64,000 nucleotides of DNA from Arthrobacter sp. ISL-65 (GCF_018613795.1 NZ_JAGGPN010000019.1:62001-126000), one strand, 5' to 3'; shown: positions 50,450 to 60,060, numbered from the stretch's first letter. Translations and numbers: made by a program. Notes: generated from the sequence alone by a model not told the origin.

Positions 50450-50901
50450 ATCCTTGTCTGCGGTCCACAGCTCCCACAACCGCAGCCCAAAAGGGTCCGG
50501 GCCGGATTCTCGCATCTTGCCCGAGGCGACGTGCGTATCCTCAATTCGAAGGCGCTGTCCGCGATGCGTCACGCTTGCTGGCGGTGCTCCGCCCATACGG
50601 CCCCTATGCCCCACCCCCGTGTGTGACTGGACGATTCTGGGAGAGTAGACCGAGCATTCGCATCCCAATCGAGTTTCCTTCGGCACCACGGCCCCCGGGT
50701 GGGGGTGAGTGGGCTATGTGGCAAGGTGGAGTAACGCTGGAATGACAGAGAAAGAGGACGAATCGGCATTCCACGCAGCATATGAGTCACGGTTCGTCCC
50801 AGCTGCCGCTCGCTCACATCGAGCCTGTGTGCATTATCCCAGCGGATGTCGTCCGGACCGTTAAGTACGTGCCGTCGTCGCTGAGGTTTACCCGCAGAAC
50901 G

Positions 50902-50942
50902 AAAGGTGACCATCACTCCTCTCGGAGTGATGGCCACCTTTC
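50902..50942 (-). terminator. Terminator of trxA
   Basis: AAAGGTG (50902-50908) and CACCTTT (50936-50942) flank an inner ATCACTCC/GGAGTGAT stem; on the minus strand the hairpin ends in a T-rich stretch. Confidence 0.8.
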
Positions 50943-50995
50943 TGGCGCCTGTTGCCGGCGTTGCCTGTCAGGATTCCCGTCCAGGCATGCTGGGA

Positions 50996-51322
50996 CTAGG
51001 ACAGAACGTCCGCGAATTCCTTCTCGAAGAACTGCTTCGGCTTGGCACCAATGACCGTGCTCTTCACTTCGCCGCCCTGGAACAGGTACACGGCAGGAAT
51101 GGAGGTGATGCCGTACTCGGCGGCGATGGCAGGGTTGTCATCAACATTCACCTTAACGACGTTGACCTTCTCGCCGTACTCCACCGAGATCTCATCCAGG
51201 ATGGGACCCAGCTTCCGGCACGGACCGCACCATTCGGCCCAGAAGTCAACGATTACCGGCTTGTCAGCTGCGAGTACGTCGCTGCTGAAACTTGCGTCTG
51301 TTACGTCTTTTGCGTTGCTCAT
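50996..51322 (-). CDS. trxA: Thioredoxin
   Basis: A 108-aa cytoplasmic disulfide reductase with the active site WCGPC at residues 31-35 in FWAEWCGPCRKLGP and the cis-Pro in SIPAVYLF. ATG at 51322 gives the standard length. It lies 38 nt downstream of trxB in the same direction. Confidence 0.97.
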   Translation of the reverse strand: MSNAKDVTDASFSSDVLAADKPVIVDFWAEWCGPCRKLGPILDEISVEYGEKVNVVKVNVDDNPAIAAEYGITSIPAVYLFQGGEVKSTVIGAKPKQFFEKEFADVLS

Positions 51323-51360
51323 AACCCTTGTCTCTCTCTTTCGATGCTTTTCAGCGCCGG

Positions 51361-52317
51361 TCAGGCGTGAAGGTCTGCGAGGTAGTGCTCGACGTCGATC
51401 GCTGCGACACAGCCGGAGCCGGATGCGGTGATCGCCTGGCGGTAGGTCGGGTCCACGACGTCGCCGGCGGCGAAGACGCCCTTGATGCTGGTGCGGGAGC
51501 TGCGGCCCTCGACGGCAATGGTCCCGGCGTCCGTGATCTCCAGGCTCTCCTTGACGAGCTCGGTGCGAGGATCGTTGCCGATTGCCACAAAGACGCCGGT
51601 CACGGCAAGTTCGGACTCGGTGCCGTCGACCAGGTTCTTCAGTTTCAGGCCGGTGACCTTGCCTTCGCCGAGGACGTCCTCGACGGCGGTGTTCCACACG
51701 AAGTTAATCTTCTCGTGGGCCTGTGCGCGGTCACCCATGATCTTGGAGGCCTTCAGGGTGTCGCGGCGGTGGACCACTGTTACGGACTTGGCGAACTTGG
51801 TGAGGAAGAGCGCTTCTTCCATGGCCGAGTCGCCGCCACCGATCACTGCGATGTCCTGGTCCTTGAAGAAGAAACCGTCGCAGGTTGCACACCAGCTCAC
51901 ACCATGGCCGGAGAGCCTCTTTTCATTGGCCAGGCCGAGCTCGCGGTACGCCGAGCCGGTGGACAGAATGATGGCACGGGCGCGGAAGGTCTCCCCCGTT
52001 GCGATGGTGACAGTTTTGATGTCACCGTCGAGATCCAAGGCGGTGACGTCCTCGAACTGGATTTCGGTGCCGAAGCGCGCAGCCTGCTTTTCAAAGTTTT
52101 CCATGAGATCCGGGCCCATGATGCCCTCGGGGAAGCCAGGGTAGTTCTCGACATCGGTGGTGTTCATGAGCTCACCGCCCGCGGTGACGGAGCCAGCCAG
52201 AAGCAGCGGCTTCAGGTTGGCGCGGGCCGTGTACACGGCGGCTGTGTAGCCTGCGGGGCCGGAGCCGACGATGATGACATCACGTACTTCTGACGCGCTG
52301 TTTTCTGCGGTGCTCAC
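51361..52317 (-). CDS. trxB: Thioredoxin reductase (NADPH)
   Basis: 318 aa; FAD enzyme that reduces TrxA with NADPH. GTG at 52317 gives a start just before the FAD motif IIVGSGPAGYTAAVYTARA. The redox pair is CATC in SWCATCDGFFF, the NADPH motif is GGGDSAMEEALFL and the final FAD motif is GVFAAGDVVDP. The longer reading upstream lacks family similarity. Confidence 0.97.
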   Translation of the reverse strand: MSTAENSASEVRDVIIVGSGPAGYTAAVYTARANLKPLLLAGSVTAGGELMNTTDVENYPGFPEGIMGPDLMENFEKQAARFGTEIQFEDVTALDLDGDIKTVTIATGETFRARAIILSTGSAYRELGLANEKRLSGHGVSWCATCDGFFFKDQDIAVIGGGDSAMEEALFLTKFAKSVTVVHRRDTLKASKIMGDRAQAHEKINFVWNTAVEDVLGEGKVTGLKLKNLVDGTESELAVTGVFVAIGNDPRTELVKESLEITDAGTIAVEGRSSRTSIKGVFAAGDVVDPTYRQAITASGSGCVAAIDVEHYLADLHA

Positions 52318-52558
52318 TGAACGGTGAACCTCTTCCTTTGTCGATGCGCCAGCCTTCCGGCCGGCCACATGGCACAACTGATTGGCAGTGTGGAATATTC
52401 CAAACGTGTGTGGAGGCAGGCGGGAACGCCCGTGCCTGCACGGAAACACCGCCACGGGACTTTCCACAAGGGTACCGCCTCCGGCTACCCAAGGCATGCC
52501 GGTTACGCCCCGGAGGAACGTCACCGCTGAAAGGTAGTGTCCCTATTGGGCAGGTGCT

Positions 52559-54298
52559 CTACTGGACCTTGATCTCCGCGAGCCGCAGGCCGTAGCCAAA
52601 GCGGGTCTTCGGGGCTGCGAGCTTGGGCAGGTTCTTGATCGAGACGATGACGTACTGGGCAGTCACCGGTTCGGCCAGAGGCATGGTGAGGTCAGGCGAG
52701 GTGAAGCTGTTGGTGCCCACCTGCTTTGCACCGTCCAGCGAGGGGCGGTCGTTGGTGTAGACCGTGATGCTTCCGCCAGACGCACCCAACTGGTTCAGGG
52801 TGATCGAGGAGACCTTGGAAGGGCTCTTGAGCTTGACCACCAGCGGGACACCCTCGGGAGCAAGACCGCCCCAGTCCTCGGTGGCAAACTCCATGTCTGA
52901 CCAGTAGCTCGCCGCGTTTCCGTCGGACGCCTTGCCGAGGTCGCCGTCGTACGTCGAAGCGAAATCAAAGTTACCCTGGCGGGTGATCCCCTCGATGGCC
53001 GGCGGCCCTGCCGCCGGAGCGGTGCTTGGGGCCGGCGTACCGGTACTCGGCTGGGCCGCAGCCGACGGCGGTGCGGTGGCTCCGGGGGTTGCTTCCGTTT
53101 GCGGTGCACCCTTGAAGAGGCTGCCGAGGTTGGTCACGGCAAAGATGAGTCCGACGATCAGGACGGCCGCGAGAAGGCCGCCAACGAGCCAACGCATGGA
53201 ACGCGGCTCCTTCTGGGGCTCGTCGTCTTCATGGTCGTAATAGTCGGCTGCGGGAGCAGCGCCGGTGTGGGCGACCGCAGGGAAATTGCCCGCACGGCGG
53301 TCCGGCTCGTGCGCGTCGCTGCCCTCGTCGTCATACTCGTCTTCGGGGACGTAGTCATAGTCGTTCTCGGACCACAGCGACACCTTGGATGAGCTGCGGC
53401 CGTCACCGGCAGCCCCCGCGGAAGCTGCGGCTGCCGCACCTGCACCGGCGGCTCCACGTGCGGCGTTTCCGGAGCGGTTGTTTTCGCGTTGCAGGAGTGC
53501 CTGCTCAACGTTGTCGTGCTGGACGAACTCCTGGACGACGTCCTGCTCATAGCCCTTATCCGGCTGAATCGGGTGCGGCGCAGTGGTCTCCGGGACGCCC
53601 TGCCGGTTTCCGCGCGAACCAGCCGCACCTGCGGCTGCACCTGCGGCGGCCGCAGGCGCGGCACCCGCTGCCGGACCCGCGACGGGGCGGGCTGCCGGAA
53701 GCGGCGGCACGACGGGAGCCTTCCGGACCGGCGCTGTGGGGGCCTGCGGCGCAGGAGCGTGCTGGCCAAGTCCCTGCGGAGCCATGGCCCCGTGGGTGGA
53801 CCGGCTGGCGGCGGGGCTCGGCGCGCTGGCAGGGTACTGCCCGCCCGGTCCGGACTGGCCTCCGCTGTAGTTGATGTACCCGGCTTCGACCTCGTCGTCT
53901 TCGTCGTAGGTTTCGGGTTCGTGGGAGCGCGCCTGCCCGAAGATCTCGCTGCCCAGGGTGTCCGTAAAGAAGGGCTCCACGTAGGGCGGGTTGGAAGCAA
54001 CCACCAGGTCCAGCAGGTCAGCGGCGGAGGTGTGGTTGGTGATCAGGTAGGTCGTGGCGTCGCTGACACCAAGGTCCAAAATCTGCATGTTCCCGGGGCG
54101 CTCCCCCGTGGCCACTTCACGGGCACTCTGGGCCACCTGGTCGGCGTTGTACGGGCCGGCCACCAGGATGCTGACCGAACGGTTCAGCACCTGGTCCACA
54201 CCGTCCAGCACCAGATCCTGGTCATGCGAGCTCAGCACTGTGGCCGTGACCTTGTAGCGGCCGCCAAGTACTGATCCGACATCGATCGGGTGGGACAC
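52559..54298 (-). CDS. Membrane pseudokinase with extracellular discoidin-like domain (MurJ partner)
   Basis: 579 aa. Residues 1-110 resemble a protein-kinase N-lobe (VLGGRYKVTATVLSSHDQDL, LNRSVSILVAG) but lack the glycine loop, HRD and DFG motifs, so no catalysis is expected. A long Ala/Pro/acidic linker follows, then a membrane helix (WLVGGLLAAVLIVGLIFAV, about 371-389) and an extracellular domain that reads like an F5/8 C (discoidin) fold (DGNAASYWSDM, APEGVPLVVKLKSPSKVSSI, YVIVSIKNLPKL). The same arrangement is the C-terminal part of mycobacterial MviN/Rv3910, where it is fused to MurJ and docks FhaA. Here it is a separate gene 171 nt after murJ. Confidence 0.8.
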   Translation of the reverse strand: MSHPIDVGSVLGGRYKVTATVLSSHDQDLVLDGVDQVLNRSVSILVAGPYNADQVAQSAREVATGERPGNMQILDLGVSDATTYLITNHTSAADLLDLVVASNPPYVEPFFTDTLGSEIFGQARSHEPETYDEDDEVEAGYINYSGGQSGPGGQYPASAPSPAASRSTHGAMAPQGLGQHAPAPQAPTAPVRKAPVVPPLPAARPVAGPAAGAAPAAAAGAAAGAAGSRGNRQGVPETTAPHPIQPDKGYEQDVVQEFVQHDNVEQALLQRENNRSGNAARGAAGAGAAAAASAGAAGDGRSSSKVSLWSENDYDYVPEDEYDDEGSDAHEPDRRAGNFPAVAHTGAAPAADYYDHEDDEPQKEPRSMRWLVGGLLAAVLIVGLIFAVTNLGSLFKGAPQTEATPGATAPPSAAAQPSTGTPAPSTAPAAGPPAIEGITRQGNFDFASTYDGDLGKASDGNAASYWSDMEFATEDWGGLAPEGVPLVVKLKSPSKVSSITLNQLGASGGSITVYTNDRPSLDGAKQVGTNSFTSPDLTMPLAEPVTAQYVIVSIKNLPKLAAPKTRFGYGLRLAEIKVQ

Positions 54299-54469
54299 GT
54301 GTTCCTCCTAGCCTGTCCGGGAAATGCTTCTGGCCCTGGCGATGCATCGCCTTGAAAGGCCTCCGGCGCGCCGGCGGACCCGTGGTCTGCAACTACCTTT
54401 GTTCCCCTCGATCCTAGCCGATGCTGTGCAGCGGCCGCGGAAGACGGGGCTGGCCGACTCCCTCCCGGG

Positions 54470-56632
54470 TTACTTTTTCTTCCTCCGCCGTGACGGGAAG
54501 TGGGGGTTCTGGCCGGGTCTTCCCTGGTAGGTCCTGCGGCCTGGAAGCGGGATCTCCCCGCGCAGGGCGTTCCTACGGGCCGTCCCGGGGACGTCCTCCT
54601 CAGGAAGGTAAGCCGCTGCGTCGTAATCTTCCGGTTCCCGGTGGGGCGCGGGCCCGGCGCGGAAGGAGGCAGAATCGAACTCGCCGGAAATCCGGGGAAT
54701 CAGGCCGGTGTCCGAAGAGACCGTGGCGCGTTCCGGCGTCGGACGCCGCCGTGCAGCAGTGCCAGCGGATGCTCCGGCAGCCGAAGCCCCGGCGGTAGCC
54801 GCGGCAGCGGGAGCCGCCGCCGGTGCGCCGGAGCCCCCGCCAGAACCGCGGCCCAGCCGCCCAAGCAGCGGCCGCAGCAGGTCGCGCAGCTCGGTGACCC
54901 GGAACAGCTTCAGCAGCAGCAAGTACACGGCCAGCATGACAGGCCCGACGACGACGATGGTCGCCAGTGCGGCGGGCCGGCTGCTCCAGGCGAAGCCCAC
55001 CGGGCTGTAGCTGCCCATAAGCCACAACGCGCCCACACCGGCAATGGCCGAGCCGAGGGCGGCGTAGCCCATGCGGATGTATGAGTTGATGATCCGCGGA
55101 CCGTCCAGGTGCCCCAGCAGGCGGCGCAGGAAGATGGCGGAGACGACCACTGAGAGGATGTTCCCTGCGGTATAAAGGACGGCGATGGCGAAAATGATCT
55201 GGTCGAACGGCAGGAACTGAATGAAGAACGCGGCCACCACATTCACCAGGGCCAGCACCAGCTGGATGTAGAAGGGCGTGCGGGCGTCCTCGTTGGCGTA
55301 AAAGACCCGGGACATCATGAAGTTGGCGCTCATGAACGGGGTGCTCAGCGCCAGGATGGTGAGCGTCTGCGCCAGCATCACGCCGTCCGTGCGGGCACCG
55401 CCGGAGAAGAACATGCCCAGCGGCCCCGCGAGTGCGAACAGCGCCAGCGCACCGAACACCGTTGCAACCGCCATGGTCCGCAGCCCCTGCGACAGGGCTT
55501 CACGGAGCTCCGCACGGTTGCCGTCCTGCGAGGCGCGGGTCATCCGGTTGAACAGCACCGTTGCCAGGGAGAGCGCGATGATCGAGTGCGGGAGCAGGTA
55601 CAGCTGGCTGGCCACTTCCAGGACCGCGTTACCCGGAAGCATGTCACCTGCGGGGTCGCCGGCCTCCTGCAGCCGGAGCCGCTCGGCTCCGGGGATGGTG
55701 GCGATGCGCATGACGTACAGGAACGCGAGCTGCCCGGCAGCTGCGGTCAGGAGCGTCCAAACGCTCAGTCTCGCGGCATGGCCCAGCCCCACCCCGCGCC
55801 AGCCAAAACGCGGGCGCAGCCCCAGCTTCAGCCGGAATACCGGGATCAGGAGGATGGCCGTCTGGGAGAGGACGCCGATAGTGGAGAACCCGGCGACGAA
55901 GAACGTCTGGGACGCGCCCCAGTTGTCCAGCGAATGCGGGTTGACATTGTTGGCACCGAAGATCCAGATGAACATGCCAAGGCCGGCAATGGCCACGATG
56001 TTGTTCATGATGGGTGCCCACATAGCCGGGCCGAAGGCCCCGTTGGCGTTGAGGACCTGCGTCAGCAGCGCGTACAGGCCATAGAAGAAAATTTGCGGCA
56101 GGCACCAGAAGGCGAAGGTAACAGCCAGTGCCTTTTGCTGCGGCGAGTAGCCCTGCGTGGTGAGTTCGATGACCGCCGGCGCCAACAGCGTGACCAGCAG
56201 GGTCAGGGACAGAAGCACGAGAACTGCCAGCGTGAGCAGCCTGCTGATGTAGTCCGCTCCCCTGTCCGGAGCCCTGCTGGCTTTGATGATCTGCGGGACC
56301 AGCACGGCATTGAACACCCCGCCGGCCACGAGCAGGAAGATCAGGTTGGGCAGGTTGTTGGCGTTGATGAACGTGTCATTAACAGTCGAGCCCAGGCCCA
56401 GCGCCGCGCCGAGCATCCAGGTCTTGCCGAATCCCAGCACACGGGACACCAGCGTCCCGGCAGCCATGATGGCGCTGGAACGGGCCTCGCCGGGCTGCGC
56501 GGCACTGGAGGCTGCCTCGCTGGCAGGCGCTACACCGGGCGGTGTTTCGCCCGGCTGCGCGGGCTGGTCGGAGGACGGATTGGCTGCTGACATCGTCTTC
56601 ATCGTCTCACCCGGGCGCTGATATTGCGGCAC
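54470..56632 (-). CDS. murJ: Lipid II flippase MurJ (MviN)
   Basis: A 720-aa polytopic membrane protein of the MOP superfamily. The N-terminal helix region (GTLVSRVLGFGKTWMLGAAL) and the remaining 13-14 helices are clear; central charged residues are in the first bundle. It moves lipid II to the outside for RodA/PbpA. An N-terminal extension of about 50 residues and a disordered C-terminal tail of about 150 (Ala/Gly/Arg-rich, ending in RRRKKK) are added. Start codon is uncertain: GTG at 56632 or a downstream ATG. It follows the NUDIX gene by about 33 nt. Confidence 0.94.
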   Translation of the reverse strand: MPQYQRPGETMKTMSAANPSSDQPAQPGETPPGVAPASEAASSAAQPGEARSSAIMAAGTLVSRVLGFGKTWMLGAALGLGSTVNDTFINANNLPNLIFLLVAGGVFNAVLVPQIIKASRAPDRGADYISRLLTLAVLVLLSLTLLVTLLAPAVIELTTQGYSPQQKALAVTFAFWCLPQIFFYGLYALLTQVLNANGAFGPAMWAPIMNNIVAIAGLGMFIWIFGANNVNPHSLDNWGASQTFFVAGFSTIGVLSQTAILLIPVFRLKLGLRPRFGWRGVGLGHAARLSVWTLLTAAAGQLAFLYVMRIATIPGAERLRLQEAGDPAGDMLPGNAVLEVASQLYLLPHSIIALSLATVLFNRMTRASQDGNRAELREALSQGLRTMAVATVFGALALFALAGPLGMFFSGGARTDGVMLAQTLTILALSTPFMSANFMMSRVFYANEDARTPFYIQLVLALVNVVAAFFIQFLPFDQIIFAIAVLYTAGNILSVVVSAIFLRRLLGHLDGPRIINSYIRMGYAALGSAIAGVGALWLMGSYSPVGFAWSSRPAALATIVVVGPVMLAVYLLLLKLFRVTELRDLLRPLLGRLGRGSGGGSGAPAAAPAAAATAGASAAGASAGTAARRRPTPERATVSSDTGLIPRISGEFDSASFRAGPAPHREPEDYDAAAYLPEEDVPGTARRNALRGEIPLPGRRTYQGRPGQNPHFPSRRRKKK

Positions 56633-56665
56633 GCACGGGGGTACCCGGCAGGCATTGCCGGACGG

Positions 56666-57214
56666 TCAGAGGTGCTCGGGAAGGACTTCGCGTGCCAGGT
56701 CGGCGATGCGGCGTTCATTGGGGAACGAAAGCTTGCGCGCAAGCTCGTGGATGGGAACCCAGGCAACATCAACCGCTTCCTTGTCAGGATCGTTTTCGAT
56801 GGTGAGTTCGCCGCCGGTGGCGCGCAGCAGGTAGTGGTGCACTGTCTTATGCACGCGGTGCCCGCTGACGGTAAACCAATAATCGATGCTGCCCAGCGGG
56901 GCCAGAATGTCACCGTCGATGCCGGTTTCCTCCGCAATCTCACGGACCGCGGCTTCCTCGTTATTCTCCCGGCCCTCGGGGTGGCCCTTGGGCAGGCACC
57001 ACTCCAGCCGTCCGCCCCTGTTAAGGCGGGCAATAATCGCTACCCTCAGTTCGTCGTCGGACGTGTCCACTACGACGCCTCCGGCAGAGACCTCCTCAAC
57101 GGTGGGGAGCGAGGCCGGGGCCGAGTGCGGTGCAGGAGCGACGTGGGCACCGATTGCCGACGGCAACGGTGGGTTCGTCCTCCTGCCGGGAGCGCTCGGT
57201 ACTGGATGGGCCAT
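56666..57214 (-). CDS. NUDIX hydrolase
   Basis: 182 aa from ATG 57214. The Nudix box is complete: CLPKGHPEGRE, then REIAEETGI, with the catalytic Glu residues in place. The 40 N-terminal residues are Pro/Ala-rich. Related proteins beside murJ/pcnA are found in actinobacterial origin regions. Substrate (nucleoside diphosphate derivative) is unknown. It is first in the leftward unit NUDIX-murJ-pseudokinase and divergent from pcnA. Confidence 0.9.
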   Translation of the reverse strand: MAHPVPSAPGRRTNPPLPSAIGAHVAPAPHSAPASLPTVEEVSAGGVVVDTSDDELRVAIIARLNRGGRLEWCLPKGHPEGRENNEEAAVREIAEETGIDGDILAPLGSIDYWFTVSGHRVHKTVHHYLLRATGGELTIENDPDKEAVDVAWVPIHELARKLSFPNERRIADLAREVLPEHL

Positions 57215-57361
57215 GCAGTCCACTCTAACGACTCTTGCCCCGGCGTGATGACCGGGACATGGCTTCCAGGTGGACTGCGTGTTACGGGCTTTGCCGGCTT
57301 CGTCGCACAATGACGGGATTTGGTGCGGTAGGGCTTGGTTTTCTGACAAGCTTAAGTAACT

Positions 57362-58900
57362 ATGGCGCACGCACATCAAAAGACTGATCTTCACACCGTT
57401 GACTTCCAGGTGGACCCGGTGGTCCTGGAGCTCGGTCAGCGGTTCGTGGACGCCGGTCATGAGCTGTCGCTCGTCGGTGGCCCGGTCCGGGACCTCTTCC
57501 TGGGCCGCGCCTCCCCCGACCTCGATTTCACGACGGATGCGACGCCGGACCAGACCGTGGCGCTCATTAAGAAGTGGGCGGACAACTTCTGGGAGATCGG
57601 CCGCGCCTTCGGAACGATCGGCATGCGCAAGGCCGGCTTCCAGATCGAAATCACCACCTACCGCGCCGAGGCCTACGACCCCGAGTCCCGGAAGCCGGTA
57701 GTGGCCTTCGGTTCTTCCCTCACGGACGACCTGCTGCGCCGTGACTTCACCATCAACGCCATGGCCCTGCGGCTGCCCGCGCTGGAACTGGTGGATCCCT
57801 TCGGCGGAGTCCGCGACCTGCACGCCTCCGTGCTGGCCACCCCGGGCGCTCCCGAGGCATCCTTCTCCGACGATCCCCTGCGGATGATGCGGGCCGCGCG
57901 GTTTGCGTCCCAGCTGGGAGTGTCCGTGCGGGACGACGTCCGCGTTGCCATGACCCGGATGGCCGAGCGCATCAGCATTATCTCGGCCGAGCGCGTCCGC
58001 GATGAGCTGGTCAAACTCGTCTGCGGGCGGCACCCGCGCGTGGGCATCGACCTGCTGGTCGATACCGGCCTCGCCGAGTTCGTGTTGCCCGAGGTGTCCG
58101 CGCTCCGGCTCGAAGCAGACGAACACCACCGCCACAAGGACGTCTACCAGCACTCCCTCCAGGTCCTGGAGCAGGCGGCCGCCCTGGAGACTGGTTCCGA
58201 CGGCGCGGTCCCCGGCCCGGACTTTGTCCTGCGGTTTGCGGCACTGATGCACGACGTCGGGAAGCCGGCTACGCGCCGGTTCGAACCGGGCGGCGCGGTC
58301 AGCTTCCGCCACCACGACATGGTGGGATCCAAACTGACGACGAAGCGGATGAAGACGCTGCGCTTCGATAACGACACCATCAAGGCGGTGGCCCGCCTCG
58401 TGGAACTGCACATGCGCTTCTACGGCTACGGCGACGCCGGCTGGACCGACTCGGCTGTGCGCCGCTACGTGACCGACGCGGGGCCCCTGCTGGAGCGCCT
58501 GCACCGCCTCACTCGCTCAGACGTCACCACGCGCAACCAGCGCAAAGCCGAGCGGCTGTCCTTTGCCTACGATGACCTCGAATCCCGGATTGCGGCCCTC
58601 CGCGAGCAGGAATCCCTGGACGCGGTCCGTCCGGACCTGAACGGCGCCGAGATCATGGCCCTGTTGGACCTCAAGCCCGGGCCCGTCGTGGGCAGGGCGT
58701 ACAAGTTCCTGCTGGAGGAACGGATGGAAAACGGCCCGCTCGACCCCGCCGACGCCGAGTCCCGGCTCAGGGCCTGGTGGGCTGAGCAGCCCGAAGCCGA
58801 TGCTCCTGCTGCATCTGAGTCTCCCGACGATCCCGCTACTTCTGTGTCTCCCGGCTCTCCCGCCGACGTCGAATCTTCCCTAACCGAGGAGTCCAAGTGA
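57362..58900 (+). CDS. pcnA: CCA tRNA nucleotidyltransferase with HD domain
   Basis: 512 aa. The nucleotidyltransferase domain has GGPVRDLFLGRASPDLDF with the metal-binding Asp pair, RRDFTINAMA and DPLRMMRAARFASQLG. The HD phosphohydrolase block is LMHDVGKPATR. The C-terminal 35 residues are Pro/Ser/Asp-rich. It adds or repairs CCA at tRNA 3' ends, consistent with the three tRNAs in this window lacking encoded CCA. GTG of the next gene overlaps its stop. Confidence 0.95.
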   Translation: MAHAHQKTDLHTVDFQVDPVVLELGQRFVDAGHELSLVGGPVRDLFLGRASPDLDFTTDATPDQTVALIKKWADNFWEIGRAFGTIGMRKAGFQIEITTYRAEAYDPESRKPVVAFGSSLTDDLLRRDFTINAMALRLPALELVDPFGGVRDLHASVLATPGAPEASFSDDPLRMMRAARFASQLGVSVRDDVRVAMTRMAERISIISAERVRDELVKLVCGRHPRVGIDLLVDTGLAEFVLPEVSALRLEADEHHRHKDVYQHSLQVLEQAAALETGSDGAVPGPDFVLRFAALMHDVGKPATRRFEPGGAVSFRHHDMVGSKLTTKRMKTLRFDNDTIKAVARLVELHMRFYGYGDAGWTDSAVRRYVTDAGPLLERLHRLTRSDVTTRNQRKAERLSFAYDDLESRIAALREQESLDAVRPDLNGAEIMALLDLKPGPVVGRAYKFLLEERMENGPLDPADAESRLRAWWAEQPEADAPAASESPDDPATSVSPGSPADVESSLTEESK

Positions 58901-59478
58901 ACGCCGCCAACATCGCCCGACCCCAGCTCTGGATCCTGCGGCACGGCGAAACCGAGTGGTCCAAGAGCGGCCAATACACCGGGCTGACGGACCTGCCCCT
59001 GACGGTGGAGGGCGAGCAGCAGGCGGTCGAGGCGCGGAGGATCCTGGACAGCGTTGATTTCGACCTGGTCCTGACCTCTCCGCTGCGCCGGGCCCGGCGC
59101 ACCGCGGAACTGGCCGGTTTTCCGGATGCCGTCCACGAACCGCTGGCCGTGGAATGGGATTACGGCGACTATGAGGGCATCAGCTCGGACCTGATCCGCA
59201 AGGACAATCCCGACTACCTGATCTGGACGCACGGGGTTCCCAACGGCGAAAAGCTGCATGATGTGGCTGCCCGGGCAGACAAGATCGTGGCCCGGGTCCT
59301 GGAGTCAGGGCTGGACAACGTCCTGATTGTGGCCCACGGCCACTTTTCCCGCATCCTCACCGCCCGCTGGCTGGAACTGGAACCTGAAGAAGGCCGGCAC
59401 TTCATTCTGGGAACAGCAAAAGTCTGCACCCTGGGCTGGGACAAAAGGACGCCTGCCATTGTCCGCTGGGGCCTGTAA
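58897..59478 (+). CDS. Histidine phosphatase family protein
   Basis: 193 aa. The catalytic His is in LWILRHGETEWS; the second His is in VLIVAHGHFSRIL, and supporting Arg/Glu in LTSPLRRARRTAELAGF and EPLAVEWDYGDYEG. The family includes phosphoglycerate-mutase-like phosphatases; substrate unknown. It begins with GTG overlapping pcnA by 4 nt, so it is probably co-expressed. Confidence 0.92.
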   Translation: MNAANIARPQLWILRHGETEWSKSGQYTGLTDLPLTVEGEQQAVEARRILDSVDFDLVLTSPLRRARRTAELAGFPDAVHEPLAVEWDYGDYEGISSDLIRKDNPDYLIWTHGVPNGEKLHDVAARADKIVARVLESGLDNVLIVAHGHFSRILTARWLELEPEEGRHFILGTAKVCTLGWDKRTPAIVRWGL

Positions 59479-59644
59479 AAAATTTCCTTTGAATCTATTT
59501 TTCGAACTTCCGGAAAATAAGTAGTCAACCAGATCATTCTTGGTGTACTTTTATTCCTGACCCCAGAGCGATCTGCCAGGGTCATGGCGCACGGTGTCCG
59601 GCAAGTCAGCCGGCACCGGCAGAGCAGAAAAGGAGGTTGGGAAA

Positions 59645-59740
59645 ATGATTACTTTGACTAGCGGATGGAAGATGACCATCACCGCGTTCCCGGCCTTCGT
59701 TGCTGACCCGCGCCCTCTTCACGGACTCGCCCGAGCCTAA
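59645..59740 (+). CDS. Possible 31-aa peptide with strong Shine-Dalgarno
   Basis: MITLTSGWKMTITAFPAF, then VADPRPLHGLARA. An AAAAGGAGG sequence ends 9-10 nt before the ATG. It follows an AT-rich stretch (59480-59560), unusual in this genome and suggestive of a promoter region. No known family. It could be a leader peptide for the unit at 60061. Protein-level evidence is lacking. Confidence 0.4.
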   Translation: MITLTSGWKMTITAFPAFVADPRPLHGLARA

Positions 59741-60060
59741 TTCTGACAGCCCTGCCGGTCTTCCACATGTGATGGGAGAGCAGGCGGGCCAGTGGCAGAC
59801 AATTCTGCCACTTCCTCAGAAACCCGGCGGTCTGCCGTAGCGGAACCACGCGGTTGCGCAGCTTCCCCATAGTTCGGAACCCTGCTTCCTGTTGGGCTTG
59901 CCGCGCTGCCGTTTCGTGGGCCAATTGCCGCTTTTTCGGATCACATTTCCTTGCCGGGCATTTCTTTGCCTTTTTACGGCCATTTCTTGGCATCCTCGAA
60001 TGGCTCTAATTTCCGCGCCCGGATTCTTTTCATCACTTTCTGAAAGGAGGTGAAAAAATT

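Larger units (their letters stand above)
44798..50901. other. Gene-poor parS domain of about 6.1 kb
   Basis: No convincing protein gene or structural RNA was found between the parB terminator and the trxA terminator. The ORFs present are short, mutually overlapping on both strands, mostly lack a Shine-Dalgarno and contain no recognisable domain. Base composition looks less GC-rich than the flanking genes and lacks the strong third-position GC bias seen there. Instead the stretch contains seven perfect parS sites, one damaged parS site and two tandem DnaA-box arrays, all listed separately. Absence of genes is a judgement by eye; small RNAs or very short peptides could be missed. Confidence 0.75.

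Noticed and set aside
56666-58504. 612-aa minus-strand ORF ending in the NUDIX domain
   Set aside because: The N-terminal 430 residues are antisense to pcnA; only the part from ATG 57214 is the NUDIX gene.
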